A stretch of DNA of 53,002 nucleotides from Gammaproteobacteria bacterium. Its GTDB lineage: Bacteria > Pseudomonadota > Gammaproteobacteria > Thiohalomonadales > Thiohalomonadaceae. Both the position numbers and the translations under genes were made by a program. The stretch covers positions 1 through 53,002 of the forward strand of contig QKED01000108.1 of the NCBI GenBank assembly GCA_003252455.1, read 5' to 3'. This document shows positions 36,291 to 44,588 of this stretch, in pieces. The notes below the pieces were generated by a model, which was not told the DNA's origin, ran no database searches, and saw only the letters and a program-made list of their open reading frames with translations. Every line of letters begins with the position of its first letter. Position 1 is the stretch's first letter.

Positions 36291-36987
36291 CGTCGACCTC
36301 CATGCCGATGCCGCCGAGGCGAGCCAGCAGACTGGCCAGTTCACTCCCCACCTTGAGGCCCACCGCCAGGTAGAGCAGCGGCAGGGTCCCGGCGGAGAGT
36401 AGTGCCCCAGGGGCCCCATTGTGGCTGTAGAGTGGGGCGAGAAACTCACCGCCCCCCCACAGCGCGAGCAGACCTATGGCGATGAAACCGACCCCCGCCA
36501 ATGACTCGATGAGGCTGCCGGTATCCTCGCTGAAGAGACGCCCGCTGCCGGCCAGCAGGGGGACATAGTAGGCGGCGGCGATCACCGCGCCACCCTGGAA
36601 TCCACCGCCCGGTGAGAGGTGGCCGTGGATGATGATGTAGGCCCCGAGCAGGATGAGGAAGGGGAAGAGCAGCTCGGCCGCGGTGGCGAGGATAAAGCCA
36701 CCCCGCACCGGTGGGGTCGAGCCCCCGGGACAGTGCCCCAGGACCATCCCTGCCGCCGTGGCGGCGACGAAGAGGATGGTCAGCTCACCGAGGGTGTCGA
36801 GCCCGCGATAGCCGAGCACCACGCTGGTGACCAGATTGGCCGCACCGTGGTCGGCGAATCCGGCCGCGTTGATGTTCTGCCCCACCTCGACGGGGAAGGC
36901 CGTGTGGCTGCCCTGCATCAGACTGACGAGCATCAGACCGAGCCCGACGGTGAAGATGAGTGAGGCAAGATTACGCCGCATCGTCAT
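36280..36987 (-). CDS. mrpB: MbxE-MrpB fusion subunit
   Basis: 235 residues from the ATG at 36987, which has GAGGAG about eight bases before it. The first 85 or so residues match MbhE/MbxE, the segment derived from the C-terminus of MrpA (NLVTSVVLGYRGLDTLGELT). The rest is MrpB/MbxF (FILLGAYIIIHGHLSPGGGFQ). In archaeal mbx operons these are often separate genes; here they are joined. The ORF extends further upstream, but that part overlaps the preceding gene. Confidence 0.88.
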   Translation of the reverse strand: MTMRRNLASLIFTVGLGLMLVSLMQGSHTAFPVEVGQNINAAGFADHGAANLVTSVVLGYRGLDTLGELTILFVAATAAGMVLGHCPGGSTPPVRGGFILATAAELLFPFLILLGAYIIIHGHLSPGGGFQGGAVIAAAYYVPLLAGSGRLFSEDTGSLIESLAGVGFIAIGLLALWGGGEFLAPLYSHNGAPGALLSAGTLPLLYLAVGLKVGSELASLLARLGGIGMEVDDDA

Positions 36988-37243
36988 GGCCCGTCTCCTC
37001 TTCGTCAGCGGGTTGATAGCCCACACGCCGTAGCACCATGGCGAACATCACCCCCGAGAGGCCACTGCCGACCACCGCCTCGGCCAGCGCCACATCCGGC
37101 GCTCCGAGCAGGGCAAACAGCACTGCCAGCGCCAGGGAGACCACCGAGGCGGCGGCCAGGGCGCCGAGCAGGTCGGGGAGCAGTAGGGCGGCCAGGGCGG
37201 CGATCAGCATCACCGCCACGGCACCGAGTACCAGGAGCGTCAT
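36971..37243 (-). CDS. DUF4040 / MbxD-like membrane subunit
   Basis: 90 residues, three helices, of the family derived from the MrpA C-terminal region (LGAPDVALAEAVVGSGLSGVMFAMVL). It corresponds to MbhD/MbxD. It overlaps MrpG by four bases and the MrpB-type gene by 17. Confidence 0.88.
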   Translation of the reverse strand: MTLLVLGAVAVMLIAALAALLLPDLLGALAAASVVSLALAVLFALLGAPDVALAEAVVGSGLSGVMFAMVLRRVGYQPADEEETGHDDAA

Positions 37244-37551
37244 GCGTCACCCCCCTGCTCACGCTCGCCCTTGCGCCAGGGGCGTTGGCCGCTCAGCAGC
37301 GTGGCGCGGGCGATGGTCGAGGAGCTGACCGGGGAGGTGAGCAGCAGGAAGAGGGCGATGAGCAGGGTGCGCGGCCACCAGCTCGGTTCCAATAGGGTAA
37401 GTCCGGCGAGCAGGGCCAGGGCACCTAGGGTGGCCGCCTTGGTGCCGGCCTGCAGGCGGGTGAACACATCCGGCATGCGCAACAGCCCCACCGCCGCGAG
37501 GAACAGGAAGAGTGTGCCGAGGAGCAGCATCAGGTCGGCCAATAGGGTCAT
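37240..37551 (-). CDS. mrpG: MrpG-type antiporter subunit
   Basis: 103 residues, three helices, with the MrpG signature GLLRMPDVFTRLQAGTKAATLG. It corresponds to MbxC and overlaps both neighbours by four bases. Confidence 0.92.
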   Translation of the reverse strand: MTLLADLMLLLGTLFLFLAAVGLLRMPDVFTRLQAGTKAATLGALALLAGLTLLEPSWWPRTLLIALFLLLTSPVSSSTIARATLLSGQRPWRKGEREQGGDA

Positions 37552-37817
37552 GAGCCGCGTGCCTCCAGGGTGCGTGCCAGCGCCACGATACCGACGAAGC
37601 CGAGGGCCGCCAGCGCCAGCGCTATATCCAGGTAGAGGGGGTTACCCTGCGCCACCGCCCACCAACCGAGGGCCGGGATGGCGATGACGTTGAGGGTATC
37701 GGCGGCCACCAAGCGGTCTGCCGTGGTGGGGCCGAGAAGGAGTCGCGCCGCGCTCAGCACCGCCGCAGCGGTGAGCAGGAGCAGGGCGATGGCTTCGATG
37801 TGGGTGAGTTCGGTCAT
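37548..37817 (-). CDS. mrpF: MrpF-type antiporter subunit
   Basis: 89 residues from the ATG at 37817. The conserved GPTTADRLVAADTLNVIAIP is the MrpF hallmark, with three helices. It corresponds to MbxB. Seven bases separate it from MrpE. Confidence 0.9.
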   Translation of the reverse strand: MTELTHIEAIALLLLTAAAVLSAARLLLGPTTADRLVAADTLNVIAIPALGWWAVAQGNPLYLDIALALAALGFVGIVALARTLEARGS

Positions 37818-37824
37818 GGTCGGC

Positions 37825-38343
37825 TCAGTAGAGGAACTCGGCGAGGAAGAGTTCGAACTCTTCGGCGATGGCGCGGGTTGCGTGTAGGGTGTCGCCACCG
37901 GGTGCTGCGTCGATCCAGTGCACCTGGATCAGCTGACCCTCCAGGTCGACACTGAGAGTGCCCGGGGTCAAGGTGATGCAGTTGGCCAGCAGCAGCTTGC
38001 CCAGCGGCGAGGTGAGGCGCGTCTCGACCTGGGTCAGTTGCGGGTCGATGGGCAGACTGGGGGAGACCACGCGCCGTGCCATATCCAGATTGGAGCGTAG
38101 CAGCGCACCAGCGAAGAGCAGCAGGAAACGCACCAGATGGAGCGGCAGCAGCGGACTCCAGCGTATACCGTCGAGCAGGTGTAGGTGGGGTGCGCTGATC
38201 CAGGCGGTGAGCAGGGCAACGGGGAGGCCTAACAGCCACTCCTGTAGGTCCCAACGCCCGACCATGAGGAGCCAAAGCAGGTAACACACGAGTGTGGCGG
38301 TGAAGAGGCGGTGACGCGGACGGCTGAGAGAGGGACCGGACAT
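37825..38343 (-). CDS. mrpE: MrpE-type antiporter subunit, first gene of the operon
   Basis: 172 residues from the ATG at 38343, preceded by AAGGAG. MrpE features include two or three N-terminal helices and a cytoplasmic tail with LLANCITLTPGTLSVDLEGQ, then a conserved HATRAIAEEFE end. It corresponds to MbxA and opens the 14-gene operon. The promoter must lie in the 312-bp gap upstream. Confidence 0.9.
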   Translation of the reverse strand: MSGPSLSRPRHRLFTATLVCYLLWLLMVGRWDLQEWLLGLPVALLTAWISAPHLHLLDGIRWSPLLPLHLVRFLLLFAGALLRSNLDMARRVVSPSLPIDPQLTQVETRLTSPLGKLLLANCITLTPGTLSVDLEGQLIQVHWIDAAPGGDTLHATRAIAEEFELFLAEFLY

Positions 38344-38655
38344 GGGACTCCTTAGGTCGCACCATGAGGGTTGAGCCGAACTGGCTTGCACAGTCTGGGC
38401 CTTCACGTGAAAGCCTAACCACGCTTTATTGCACGCGGATGTTAGCACGCAACGCCGACCGAAAGGCCACATCTCTCAGGGGGGCGTGGGACGGTTGGTC
38501 AGAGTGTGATTGAGTTGGCGCCTCCCTTTGGGTGGCGGGGCCTTTGGTCGCCTGACCGCGGCAATGTCCGACTGGGCAGCTGGGGATGGGTGCGCTACCA
38601 TCCGTGCCGCCAACCACGCAGAGACAACAAACAGAAACGATAGACGAGGATTCGC
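38344..38655. other. Divergent intergenic region upstream of the MBX-like operon
   Basis: 312 bases between divergent mrpE and cbbY. It should hold both promoters. On the minus strand a TTGCGT and an AATAAA are spaced by 16 bases about 110 bases before mrpE, which is only a weak match. No strong palindrome, riboswitch or coding frame is seen. Confidence 0.4.
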
Positions 38656-39426
38656 ATGAGTGAACTGAAAGCCCTGCTCTTCGATGTAGACGGGACCTTG
38701 GCCGACACCGAGCGTGACGGTCATCGCGTCGCCTTCAACCGCGCCTTCGCCGAGGCCGGACTCGATTGGGATTGGAGTGCGGCACTCTACGGACAGTTGC
38801 TTGCCGTCACCGGGGGCAAGGAGCGTATCCGCTTCTATCTCGACCACTTCAACACCGCCTTTACCCGCCCCGCTGAACTCGATGCCTTCATCGCCGGGCT
38901 TCATAAGGCCAAGACTCGCCACTACGTGGCCCTGCTCGCCGAAGGGGCGATCCCGCTCCGCCCGGGGGTGAAGCGTCTCATCCTGGAGGCACGTGACGCC
39001 GGTATGCGCCTGGCCGTGGCCACCACCACCACGCCGGAGAATGTCACCGCCCTACTGGAGAACGCCCTGGCCAAGGGCAGCACCGATTGGTTCGAGGTGA
39101 TCGCTGCCGGTGACATTGTCCCGGCGAAGAAGCCGGCCCCCGATATCTACACCTGGGCCATGGCACAACTGCAACTGGGTCCAGCTGACTGTGTCGCCTT
39201 CGAGGACTCACGTAACGGCATCCTCGCCTCTCTGGGGGCAGGGCTGAGCACTATCGTCTCGGTCAACGGCTACACCACGGAGGATGACTTCACCGGCGCC
39301 GCCCTCGTGGTGGACCACTGGGGCGAACCCACGGAGCCCTTTACCCTGCTGGCCGGTGACGCCGCTGGGGCCGACTATCTCGACCTGGCCCTGGTCCGGC
39401 GCCTGCACGCCGCTGCCCATGGCTGA
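38656..39426 (+). CDS. cbbY: CbbY-type HAD phosphatase
   Basis: 256 residues, a haloacid-dehalogenase phosphatase. The nucleophile motif FDVDGTLADTERDGHRVAFN (Asp residues at about 9 and 11), the motif TTTTPENV, and the Lys-Asp motifs KKPAPDIYTWA and VAFEDSRNG are present. CbbY degrades xylulose 1,5-bisphosphate, a misfire product that blocks RuBisCO. Here it overlaps the aminotransferase by eight bases rather than lying in a cbb operon. Confidence 0.88.
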   Translation: MSELKALLFDVDGTLADTERDGHRVAFNRAFAEAGLDWDWSAALYGQLLAVTGGKERIRFYLDHFNTAFTRPAELDAFIAGLHKAKTRHYVALLAEGAIPLRPGVKRLILEARDAGMRLAVATTTTPENVTALLENALAKGSTDWFEVIAAGDIVPAKKPAPDIYTWAMAQLQLGPADCVAFEDSRNGILASLGAGLSTIVSVNGYTTEDDFTGAALVVDHWGEPTEPFTLLAGDAAGADYLDLALVRRLHAAAHG

Positions 39427-40588
39427 GCGGCGCGGCGAGGCGGGGCGGATGGGCGGCATCGCACCCTTCGAGGTGATGGAGTTGCTGGCGCGTGCGCGTC
39501 AACTGGAGGCGCAGGGGCGCGATATCGTGCATATGGAGGTGGGTGAGCCCGACTTTACCGCGCCGCCGCGGGTGGTGGAGGCGGGTATGGCTGCCATCCA
39601 GGCCGGGCAGACACTCTATACCCCCGCCCTCGGGCTACCCCAACTGCGTGAGGCGATCGCCCGTCACTATGCCGATCGCTACAATGTAACCATCAGCCCC
39701 GAGCGGGTAGTGGTGACCCCTGGTGCCTCGGGTGCGCTACTCATCGCCCTCGGCCTGCTGCTCGACCCAGACGATGGCCTGCTGCTGGCCGACCCCGGTT
39801 ACCCCTGCAATCGCCACTTCGCGCGCTTTCTCAACGCGCGGGCGGAGCCGGTGGCGGTCGGGGCGTCGAGTGCCTATCAACTCACCGCGCAACATGTGCG
39901 TGATCACTGGGGGGCAAAGACCCGCGCCGCACTCATCGCCACCCCCTCGAACCCCACCGGCACACGCGTCTCCGAGGCAGAGTTGGTGGCCATGGGCGAG
40001 GCGGTGGCGCAGCGCGGCGGGCACCTGTTGGTCGATGAGATCTACCAGGGATTGGTCTACGGCTGCGAGCCGACCACCGCGCTGGCGCTACGTGACGACC
40101 TCTTCGTCATCAACAGCTTCTCCAAATATTTCTGCATGACCGGTTGGCGGCTCGGGTGGTTGGTGCTCCCCGAGGCGTATCTACGCGGTGCGGAGAAACT
40201 GATGCAGAACCTCTTTCTGGCCGCCTCTACGCCCGCCCAATACGCCGCGTTGGCCGCCTTCGAACCCGAGACCTTGGCCCTGTTGGAGCAGCGTCGTGCA
40301 CAGTTTCGTGCCCGCCGAGACTTCCTGCTACCCGCCCTGCGCGAGCTGGGCTTTCAGGTGCCGGTCACCCCGGAGGGGGCCTTCTATCTCTATGCGGATG
40401 CCTCGGCGCACACCGACGACAGCTTCGCCTTCGCCGGGCGCCTCCTCGAAGAGGCCGGGGTGGCGGTCACCCCGGGGCGAGACTTTGGCAGCCATCGCCC
40501 GCAGGCGCACCTGCGCTTCGCCTATACCACCTCGCTCGAACGGATCGAGGAGGGGGTCGGGCGTCTACGGCGCTTTTTGGGGCGCTGA
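39419..40588 (+). CDS. Class I/II PLP-dependent aminotransferase
   Basis: 389 residues from the ATG at 39419; MGGIAPF at 39449 is an alternative start. The PLP lysine is in NSFSKYFCMTGWRLGW, and VGEPDF, TPSNPTGT and VDEIYQGLVY are the other family landmarks. It resembles aspartate/aromatic-type or alanine aminotransferases of the YhdR/AspC branch; the amino acid cannot be fixed. It is translationally coupled to cbbY. Confidence 0.9.
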   Translation: MAERRGEAGRMGGIAPFEVMELLARARQLEAQGRDIVHMEVGEPDFTAPPRVVEAGMAAIQAGQTLYTPALGLPQLREAIARHYADRYNVTISPERVVVTPGASGALLIALGLLLDPDDGLLLADPGYPCNRHFARFLNARAEPVAVGASSAYQLTAQHVRDHWGAKTRAALIATPSNPTGTRVSEAELVAMGEAVAQRGGHLLVDEIYQGLVYGCEPTTALALRDDLFVINSFSKYFCMTGWRLGWLVLPEAYLRGAEKLMQNLFLAASTPAQYAALAAFEPETLALLEQRRAQFRARRDFLLPALRELGFQVPVTPEGAFYLYADASAHTDDSFAFAGRLLEEAGVAVTPGRDFGSHRPQAHLRFAYTTSLERIEEGVGRLRRFLGR

Positions 40589-40595
40589 GGTGTAT

Positions 40596-41897
40596 TCAAT
40601 AGAGCATGAGGGTCAGGAGCGTGGTGGTGAGCAGTATGGCCAACACGCCTGCTTGGTTCGCTAGCCAGTAGCGCCCCTCCAGATAGCCATTGACCGCCAA
40701 GCGGTTCATCATCACCAGACTCACCGCGTCGCCAATCAGGCAGCCCAGGGCGATGTAGGGGAGTGGCAGGCCGATGAAGCCGATGCCGATCACCGGCAGG
40801 ATGAAGACACTGCGCAGGATGTTGACCCACATGTTCTCTTTGGTACGGTGTGTGGCGAGCAGCATACTGACCGAGACGGCGCCGCAGATACGGAACGCCC
40901 AAGCCAGACTCAAGCCCGCCAGCACCAGGGCACTCCCTGCCGCGTACTTTTCCCCGTAGACCAATGCCATTACTGGCTCACCGAACAGGGTATAGAAACC
41001 CACTATGACGACCGAGGTGGCCAAGCCCGCCGTAAAGGCCAAATTGTATCGCTTGGCCCGTTGTACCCCTTCACTCTGAGCAAGCAGTGGCATCAGAAGC
41101 ATAGAGGCGATGCGCACAAAGACCGACGCGGGGGTGACCACCAGGGTGTAGATGGCACCGTAGATACCCAGCTCGCTGGCACTGAAGAAGGTGCCGACGG
41201 CGAAGCGATCACCCTGCAGGATGAGGATCATAAACAGGGCATTGATGAGCAGTGGCCAGCCGTAGTTGTAGACGGCCTTGGCAATGGTGCGGTCGAAGCC
41301 GAAGCGCATGGGGCGCTCAGAGAGCCAGTACGACATCAGTACCCACCCCACCCACTGCATCAGCAGTACGGCGACCATCGCCCAGTAGTCTCCGAAGTAG
41401 AGCACAGCGGGATACGTGGTGATGAAACCGAGGGTTTGCCCCCCCAGCTCGGAGAAGGCGTAGGCACGCTGACGGTGATCACGCTGCTGACGGATGATAT
41501 CCAGGTTGAGCATGCCACGCAGTAGCGGGGCCAAAGAGACGACCAAGAAGGCATCCAGCGCGTACTCCATGTTGAAGAGCAGGGTGATGGGTTTGGCCAG
41601 GGCCAACAGCGTCAACATGCCCACCAGACCGCGCACTACGCTCAGCGTCTGCATGGTGCGCATCAGTTTGTCGTCTTCGTCACCGGGCTTGGAGACCATG
41701 ATGAAGCGGTCGAGAGAGACCTGAGTCAGCATCTCGACCGTGGTGAAACTGAGTAGCAACGCCATGGCCACACCGTACTGCTCGGTGGTCATGAAACGGG
41801 CGAGGATGATGAGGCGCAGGAGTGAGAGGCTCAGGCCCCCCACTTGGGTGACCAGCAGCAGCGCCCCGCCGCGCATCACCTTCTGTTTGAGACTCAT
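40596..41897 (-). CDS. Oligosaccharide flippase family membrane protein
   Basis: 433 residues with about 12 helices, starting MSLKQKVMRGGALLLVTQVGG, the usual opening of Wzx-type polysaccharide/lipopolysaccharide flippases (MOP superfamily). RFIMVSKPGDEDDKLMRTMQ and AYAFSELGGQTLGF match this group. No other cell-surface sugar genes are adjacent. It lies three bases after CysZ and is convergent with the aminotransferase. Confidence 0.85.
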   Translation of the reverse strand: MSLKQKVMRGGALLLVTQVGGLSLSLLRLIILARFMTTEQYGVAMALLLSFTTVEMLTQVSLDRFIMVSKPGDEDDKLMRTMQTLSVVRGLVGMLTLLALAKPITLLFNMEYALDAFLVVSLAPLLRGMLNLDIIRQQRDHRQRAYAFSELGGQTLGFITTYPAVLYFGDYWAMVAVLLMQWVGWVLMSYWLSERPMRFGFDRTIAKAVYNYGWPLLINALFMILILQGDRFAVGTFFSASELGIYGAIYTLVVTPASVFVRIASMLLMPLLAQSEGVQRAKRYNLAFTAGLATSVVIVGFYTLFGEPVMALVYGEKYAAGSALVLAGLSLAWAFRICGAVSVSMLLATHRTKENMWVNILRSVFILPVIGIGFIGLPLPYIALGCLIGDAVSLVMMNRLAVNGYLEGRYWLANQAGVLAILLTTTLLTLMLY

Positions 41898-41900
41898 GCT

Positions 41901-42635
41901 TCAACCCTGCCCGCGCCGGGCCACCCACATGGCGGTGGCCCCGCACACCGCCGCTGGCATCACCAGGAAGTTGACCAGGGGGATCAGGGTCGCCGCCAAG
42001 GTGGCCGCGCCAAATCCGAGGTTGCGCCAACGCTCCTTACGCACCTGTTCGCGTTGGGCACGAAAGTCGATACCGTGATTGCCCATTGGGTAGTCGTTGT
42101 ATTCGAGGGCGAGCATCCAGGCACCGAGCAGTGGCCAGAGGAAGGGGGTGAGCAGATTCACCCCGGGCACCAGGGTGAGCAGCAGCAGGGGGATGGCGAG
42201 CAGGGCAAAGTAGAGCAGCTTGCGTAGCTGGTCGATAAGTGCCGGAAGCACCCCCTTGAGCGCCTCTATCAAGGTCCCACCCTCGGGTGGATTCCTACCG
42301 GTGAGCTTACGCTCGGCCGCCGCTGAGAGCGGGCCGTTGAAGGGGGCGGCGATGAAGTTGGCGAGGATCGAGAAGCCGAACAGCACCACGATGGCCAGGG
42401 TCAGGGCGAAGAGCACCCAGAGCAGCGACTCGACCCAGCCGAGCCAGTCGGGCAGGTCGGGGACGTAGCGTCTGACCAGGGCGGCGAACTCGCTCTTGGC
42501 CCAGAGGGCCATCAGACCGAAGAGCACCACGTTGATTGCCAGTGGGATGGCGACGAAGGCGCGCACCCCCGGCTGCCACATGAGTGAGAAGCCGCGCAGC
42601 AGATAGCTGGCCCCCTGGATTGGCTGAGTGATCAT
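41901..42635 (-). CDS. cysZ: CysZ-type sulfate permease
   Basis: 244 residues with four to six helices. The conserved GASYLLRGFSLMWQPGVRAF near the start, FIAAPFNGPLSAAAERKLTG and the C-terminal MGNHGIDFRAQREQVRKER identify CysZ/EI24. It imports sulfate for assimilation. It may share a transcript with the flippase. Confidence 0.9.
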   Translation of the reverse strand: MITQPIQGASYLLRGFSLMWQPGVRAFVAIPLAINVVLFGLMALWAKSEFAALVRRYVPDLPDWLGWVESLLWVLFALTLAIVVLFGFSILANFIAAPFNGPLSAAAERKLTGRNPPEGGTLIEALKGVLPALIDQLRKLLYFALLAIPLLLLTLVPGVNLLTPFLWPLLGAWMLALEYNDYPMGNHGIDFRAQREQVRKERWRNLGFGAATLAATLIPLVNFLVMPAAVCGATAMWVARRGQG

Positions 42636-42704
42636 CCTTTACTCCATCGGTTGCGGGCGCAGGGGGTCTGCCCCGCGCCGGACTGAACGCCATGTAAATC
42701 CGTA

Positions 42705-43997
42705 TCAATGCGCCGAGCGGTGCGTACCATCCGTGGGCGCGTGTCCCATCCAGGCTAGGCGTGCACTGCCGCAGGCCGCCTGCGCGTGCACGGGCTCGAC
42801 GAGCGGCAACTGTAGGCGACGCTCGCGCAGGCGGCGCCAGACTGGGTTCTGTGCACCGCCACCCACCGTGGCCAGGCGCCGTGGGGCGGGGGCACCGAGG
42901 CGGGTGAGCAGGTCGTACCCCTCGGCCTCGATGGCGCACAGCCCCTCCAAGAGCCCCTGCAGGAACTGCGCATCATCCTCCGGTCGGGGGGTGAGCTGCG
43001 GCCGCCAGCTCGGGTCGGCACGCGGGAAGCGTTCGCCCGGGGCGAGTAGGGGGTAGTAGTGCAGGCCGCTGGGGCGCTCGGGGTCAATACGCGCACTCAG
43101 CGTGGCGAGCTGCTCGCCGTCGAAGTAGTGTGAGAGCACCGCCCCGCCACTGTTGGAGGCCCCCCCTACCAGCCAGTGGCGCCCCAAGGGTTGGCTGTAG
43201 ACACCGTAGGCGGGCGCCTCGACCGGGTGGTCGCTGACCACCTTGAGCACCAGCGTCGAGCCGAGTGAGGTGAGGGCATCCTCCGGCTCACTCAGGCCGG
43301 TGGCGAGGAAGGCCGCGGTGCTGTCGGTGGTGCCTAGGTGGAGAGTGACCGTGGAGGGCAGCCCGAGGGTGGCGGCCACGCGGGCGTCGATCACCCCCAC
43401 GCGGCTACCGGCAGGGCGCACCTGCGGCAGATGGTGATGGCCCGCGCCGAGGGCGTCGAGCCACGGCGGCCACGCCAAGGTGGCGGCGTCGAGTCCGCAC
43501 TTGAGCATGTTGTTGGGGTCGCTGAGGCCGACCGGGGCGCCGAGACGACAGAGTAGCCAGTCGGCCTGACTGGCCAGATAGGCGCCGGGCGGTGGTGGGT
43601 AATGCGCCAGCAGCCACAGCAGTTTGGCCAGTCCACTGCTCGGCCCCTGGACCGCCCCATTGGCCATGGCGCAGGTGGCGACGCGCCGTGCCTCGGCGTG
43701 AGCGCGGGTATCGTGGTAGGGCAGGGTGGGGCCGTAGGGATTGGCGTCTCGATCGCACCAGAGCAGGGTCGAGGAGGTGCCGTCGATGGCCAGGCGGCTC
43801 ACCTCGCAGAGCGGTGCCTGCGTCCCCAGCTCGCGCATGAGCCGTACCAACCCCTGCCACCACGCCTGCGGCTCGGTGAGCCAACGTTGCGGATCCGTGG
43901 CGGGGAGGGCCGCCTGCGCGTGACACCGCCCGTCCGCGTCGAGCAGACAGCCACGCAGGCCGGAGGTGCCCAGGTCGATACCGAGGGCGAGTGTCAT
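42705..43997 (-). CDS. FGGY-family carbohydrate kinase
   Basis: 430 residues, shorter than xylulokinase or glycerol kinase and similar to the D-ribulose kinase-type members. GIDLGTSGLRGCLLDADG, LAIDGTSSTLLWCD, LGTTDSTAAFLATG and the second-domain TVGGGAQNPVWRRLRERRL are the family motifs. Substrates could be ribulose or xylulose. It is not linked to a sugar transporter here. Confidence 0.85.
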   Translation of the reverse strand: MTLALGIDLGTSGLRGCLLDADGRCHAQAALPATDPQRWLTEPQAWWQGLVRLMRELGTQAPLCEVSRLAIDGTSSTLLWCDRDANPYGPTLPYHDTRAHAEARRVATCAMANGAVQGPSSGLAKLLWLLAHYPPPPGAYLASQADWLLCRLGAPVGLSDPNNMLKCGLDAATLAWPPWLDALGAGHHHLPQVRPAGSRVGVIDARVAATLGLPSTVTLHLGTTDSTAAFLATGLSEPEDALTSLGSTLVLKVVSDHPVEAPAYGVYSQPLGRHWLVGGASNSGGAVLSHYFDGEQLATLSARIDPERPSGLHYYPLLAPGERFPRADPSWRPQLTPRPEDDAQFLQGLLEGLCAIEAEGYDLLTRLGAPAPRRLATVGGGAQNPVWRRLRERRLQLPLVEPVHAQAACGSARLAWMGHAPTDGTHRSAH

Positions 43998-44009
43998 GAG
44001 GGCGGCGTC

Positions 44010-44399
44010 TTAGGGCAGGGTGACCGGGGCGGGTGGGGTCCACCCCTCGGCGCGGTGCTCGGCCACAACAGTGGTGTAGATGCCGCCGCGCACATTGAAT
44101 TTGCCGGTCAGGCGCATGAAACGCGGCTGGGTGACGGCCACCAGGTCGTCGAGGATGGTGTTGGTCACCTTCTCGTGAAAGGCGCCCAGGTCGCGGTAGG
44201 ACCACATATAGAGCTTGAGTGACTTGAGTTCGACGCACTTCTGGTCGGGCACGTAGTCCAGGTAGATGGTGGCGAAGTCGGGTTGGCCGGTCTTGGGGCA
44301 GACGCAGGTGAACTCGGGGATCTCCATATGGATGGTGTAGTCACGCTCCGGCATGGGGTTGTCGAAGGTTTCGAGTTCACGGCTCGGCTGGGTAGGCAT
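44010..44399 (-). CDS. queF: NADPH-dependent 7-cyano-7-deazaguanine reductase
   Basis: 129 residues from the ATG at 44399, the short unimodular form of QueF. The nucleophile is Cys34 in [11 protein letters not shown], followed by the [19 protein letters not shown]-binding segment. It reduces preQ0 to preQ1 for queuosine in tRNA. The frame is open upstream but that part is not coding. Confidence 0.95.
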   Translation of the reverse strand: MPTQPSRELETFDNPMPERDYTIHMEIPEFTCVCPKTGQPDFATIYLDYVPDQKCVELKSLKLYMWSYRDLGAFHEKVTNTILDDLVAVTQPRFMRLTGKFNVRGGIYTTVVAEHRAEGWTPPAPVTLP

Positions 44400-44422
44400 A
44401 ATCAAGTCTCTATGGTAGCTTT

Positions 44423-44449
44423 GGCGGTCGGAATTGTATCCGATCCGCC
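44423..44449. promoter_or_regulatory. Imperfect hairpin in the queF-smc divergent region
   Basis: GGCGGTCGGA, a six-base loop, and TCCGATCCGCC with one bulged base. It lies 24-50 bases upstream of queF, in its likely leader. The preQ1 riboswitch pattern is not evident, so a role is unknown. Confidence 0.4.
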
Positions 44450-44588
44450 GGGGTGAGTGACCCCCCGTGTCGGTCCACCCGCCCAACTCGACCCCCCGCC
44501 GTGCCGAGCCAATCCCCCATCCTGCCTCTCGACCCCATGGTCCCCCGTAGACGGAAGCCAGGCCCCATGTGGCTCTGGTTTGTTGCGC

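Noticed and set aside
27352-38343. Standard NADH dehydrogenase (complex I) or plain Mrp antiporter
   Set aside because: NuoA, E, F, G and J and a full MrpA are absent, while quinone-site residues are replaced. The gene order fits MBX instead.
44400-44588. PreQ1 riboswitch before queF
   Set aside because: The short C-rich loop and A-rich tail of preQ1 aptamers are not visible; only a simple hairpin is.
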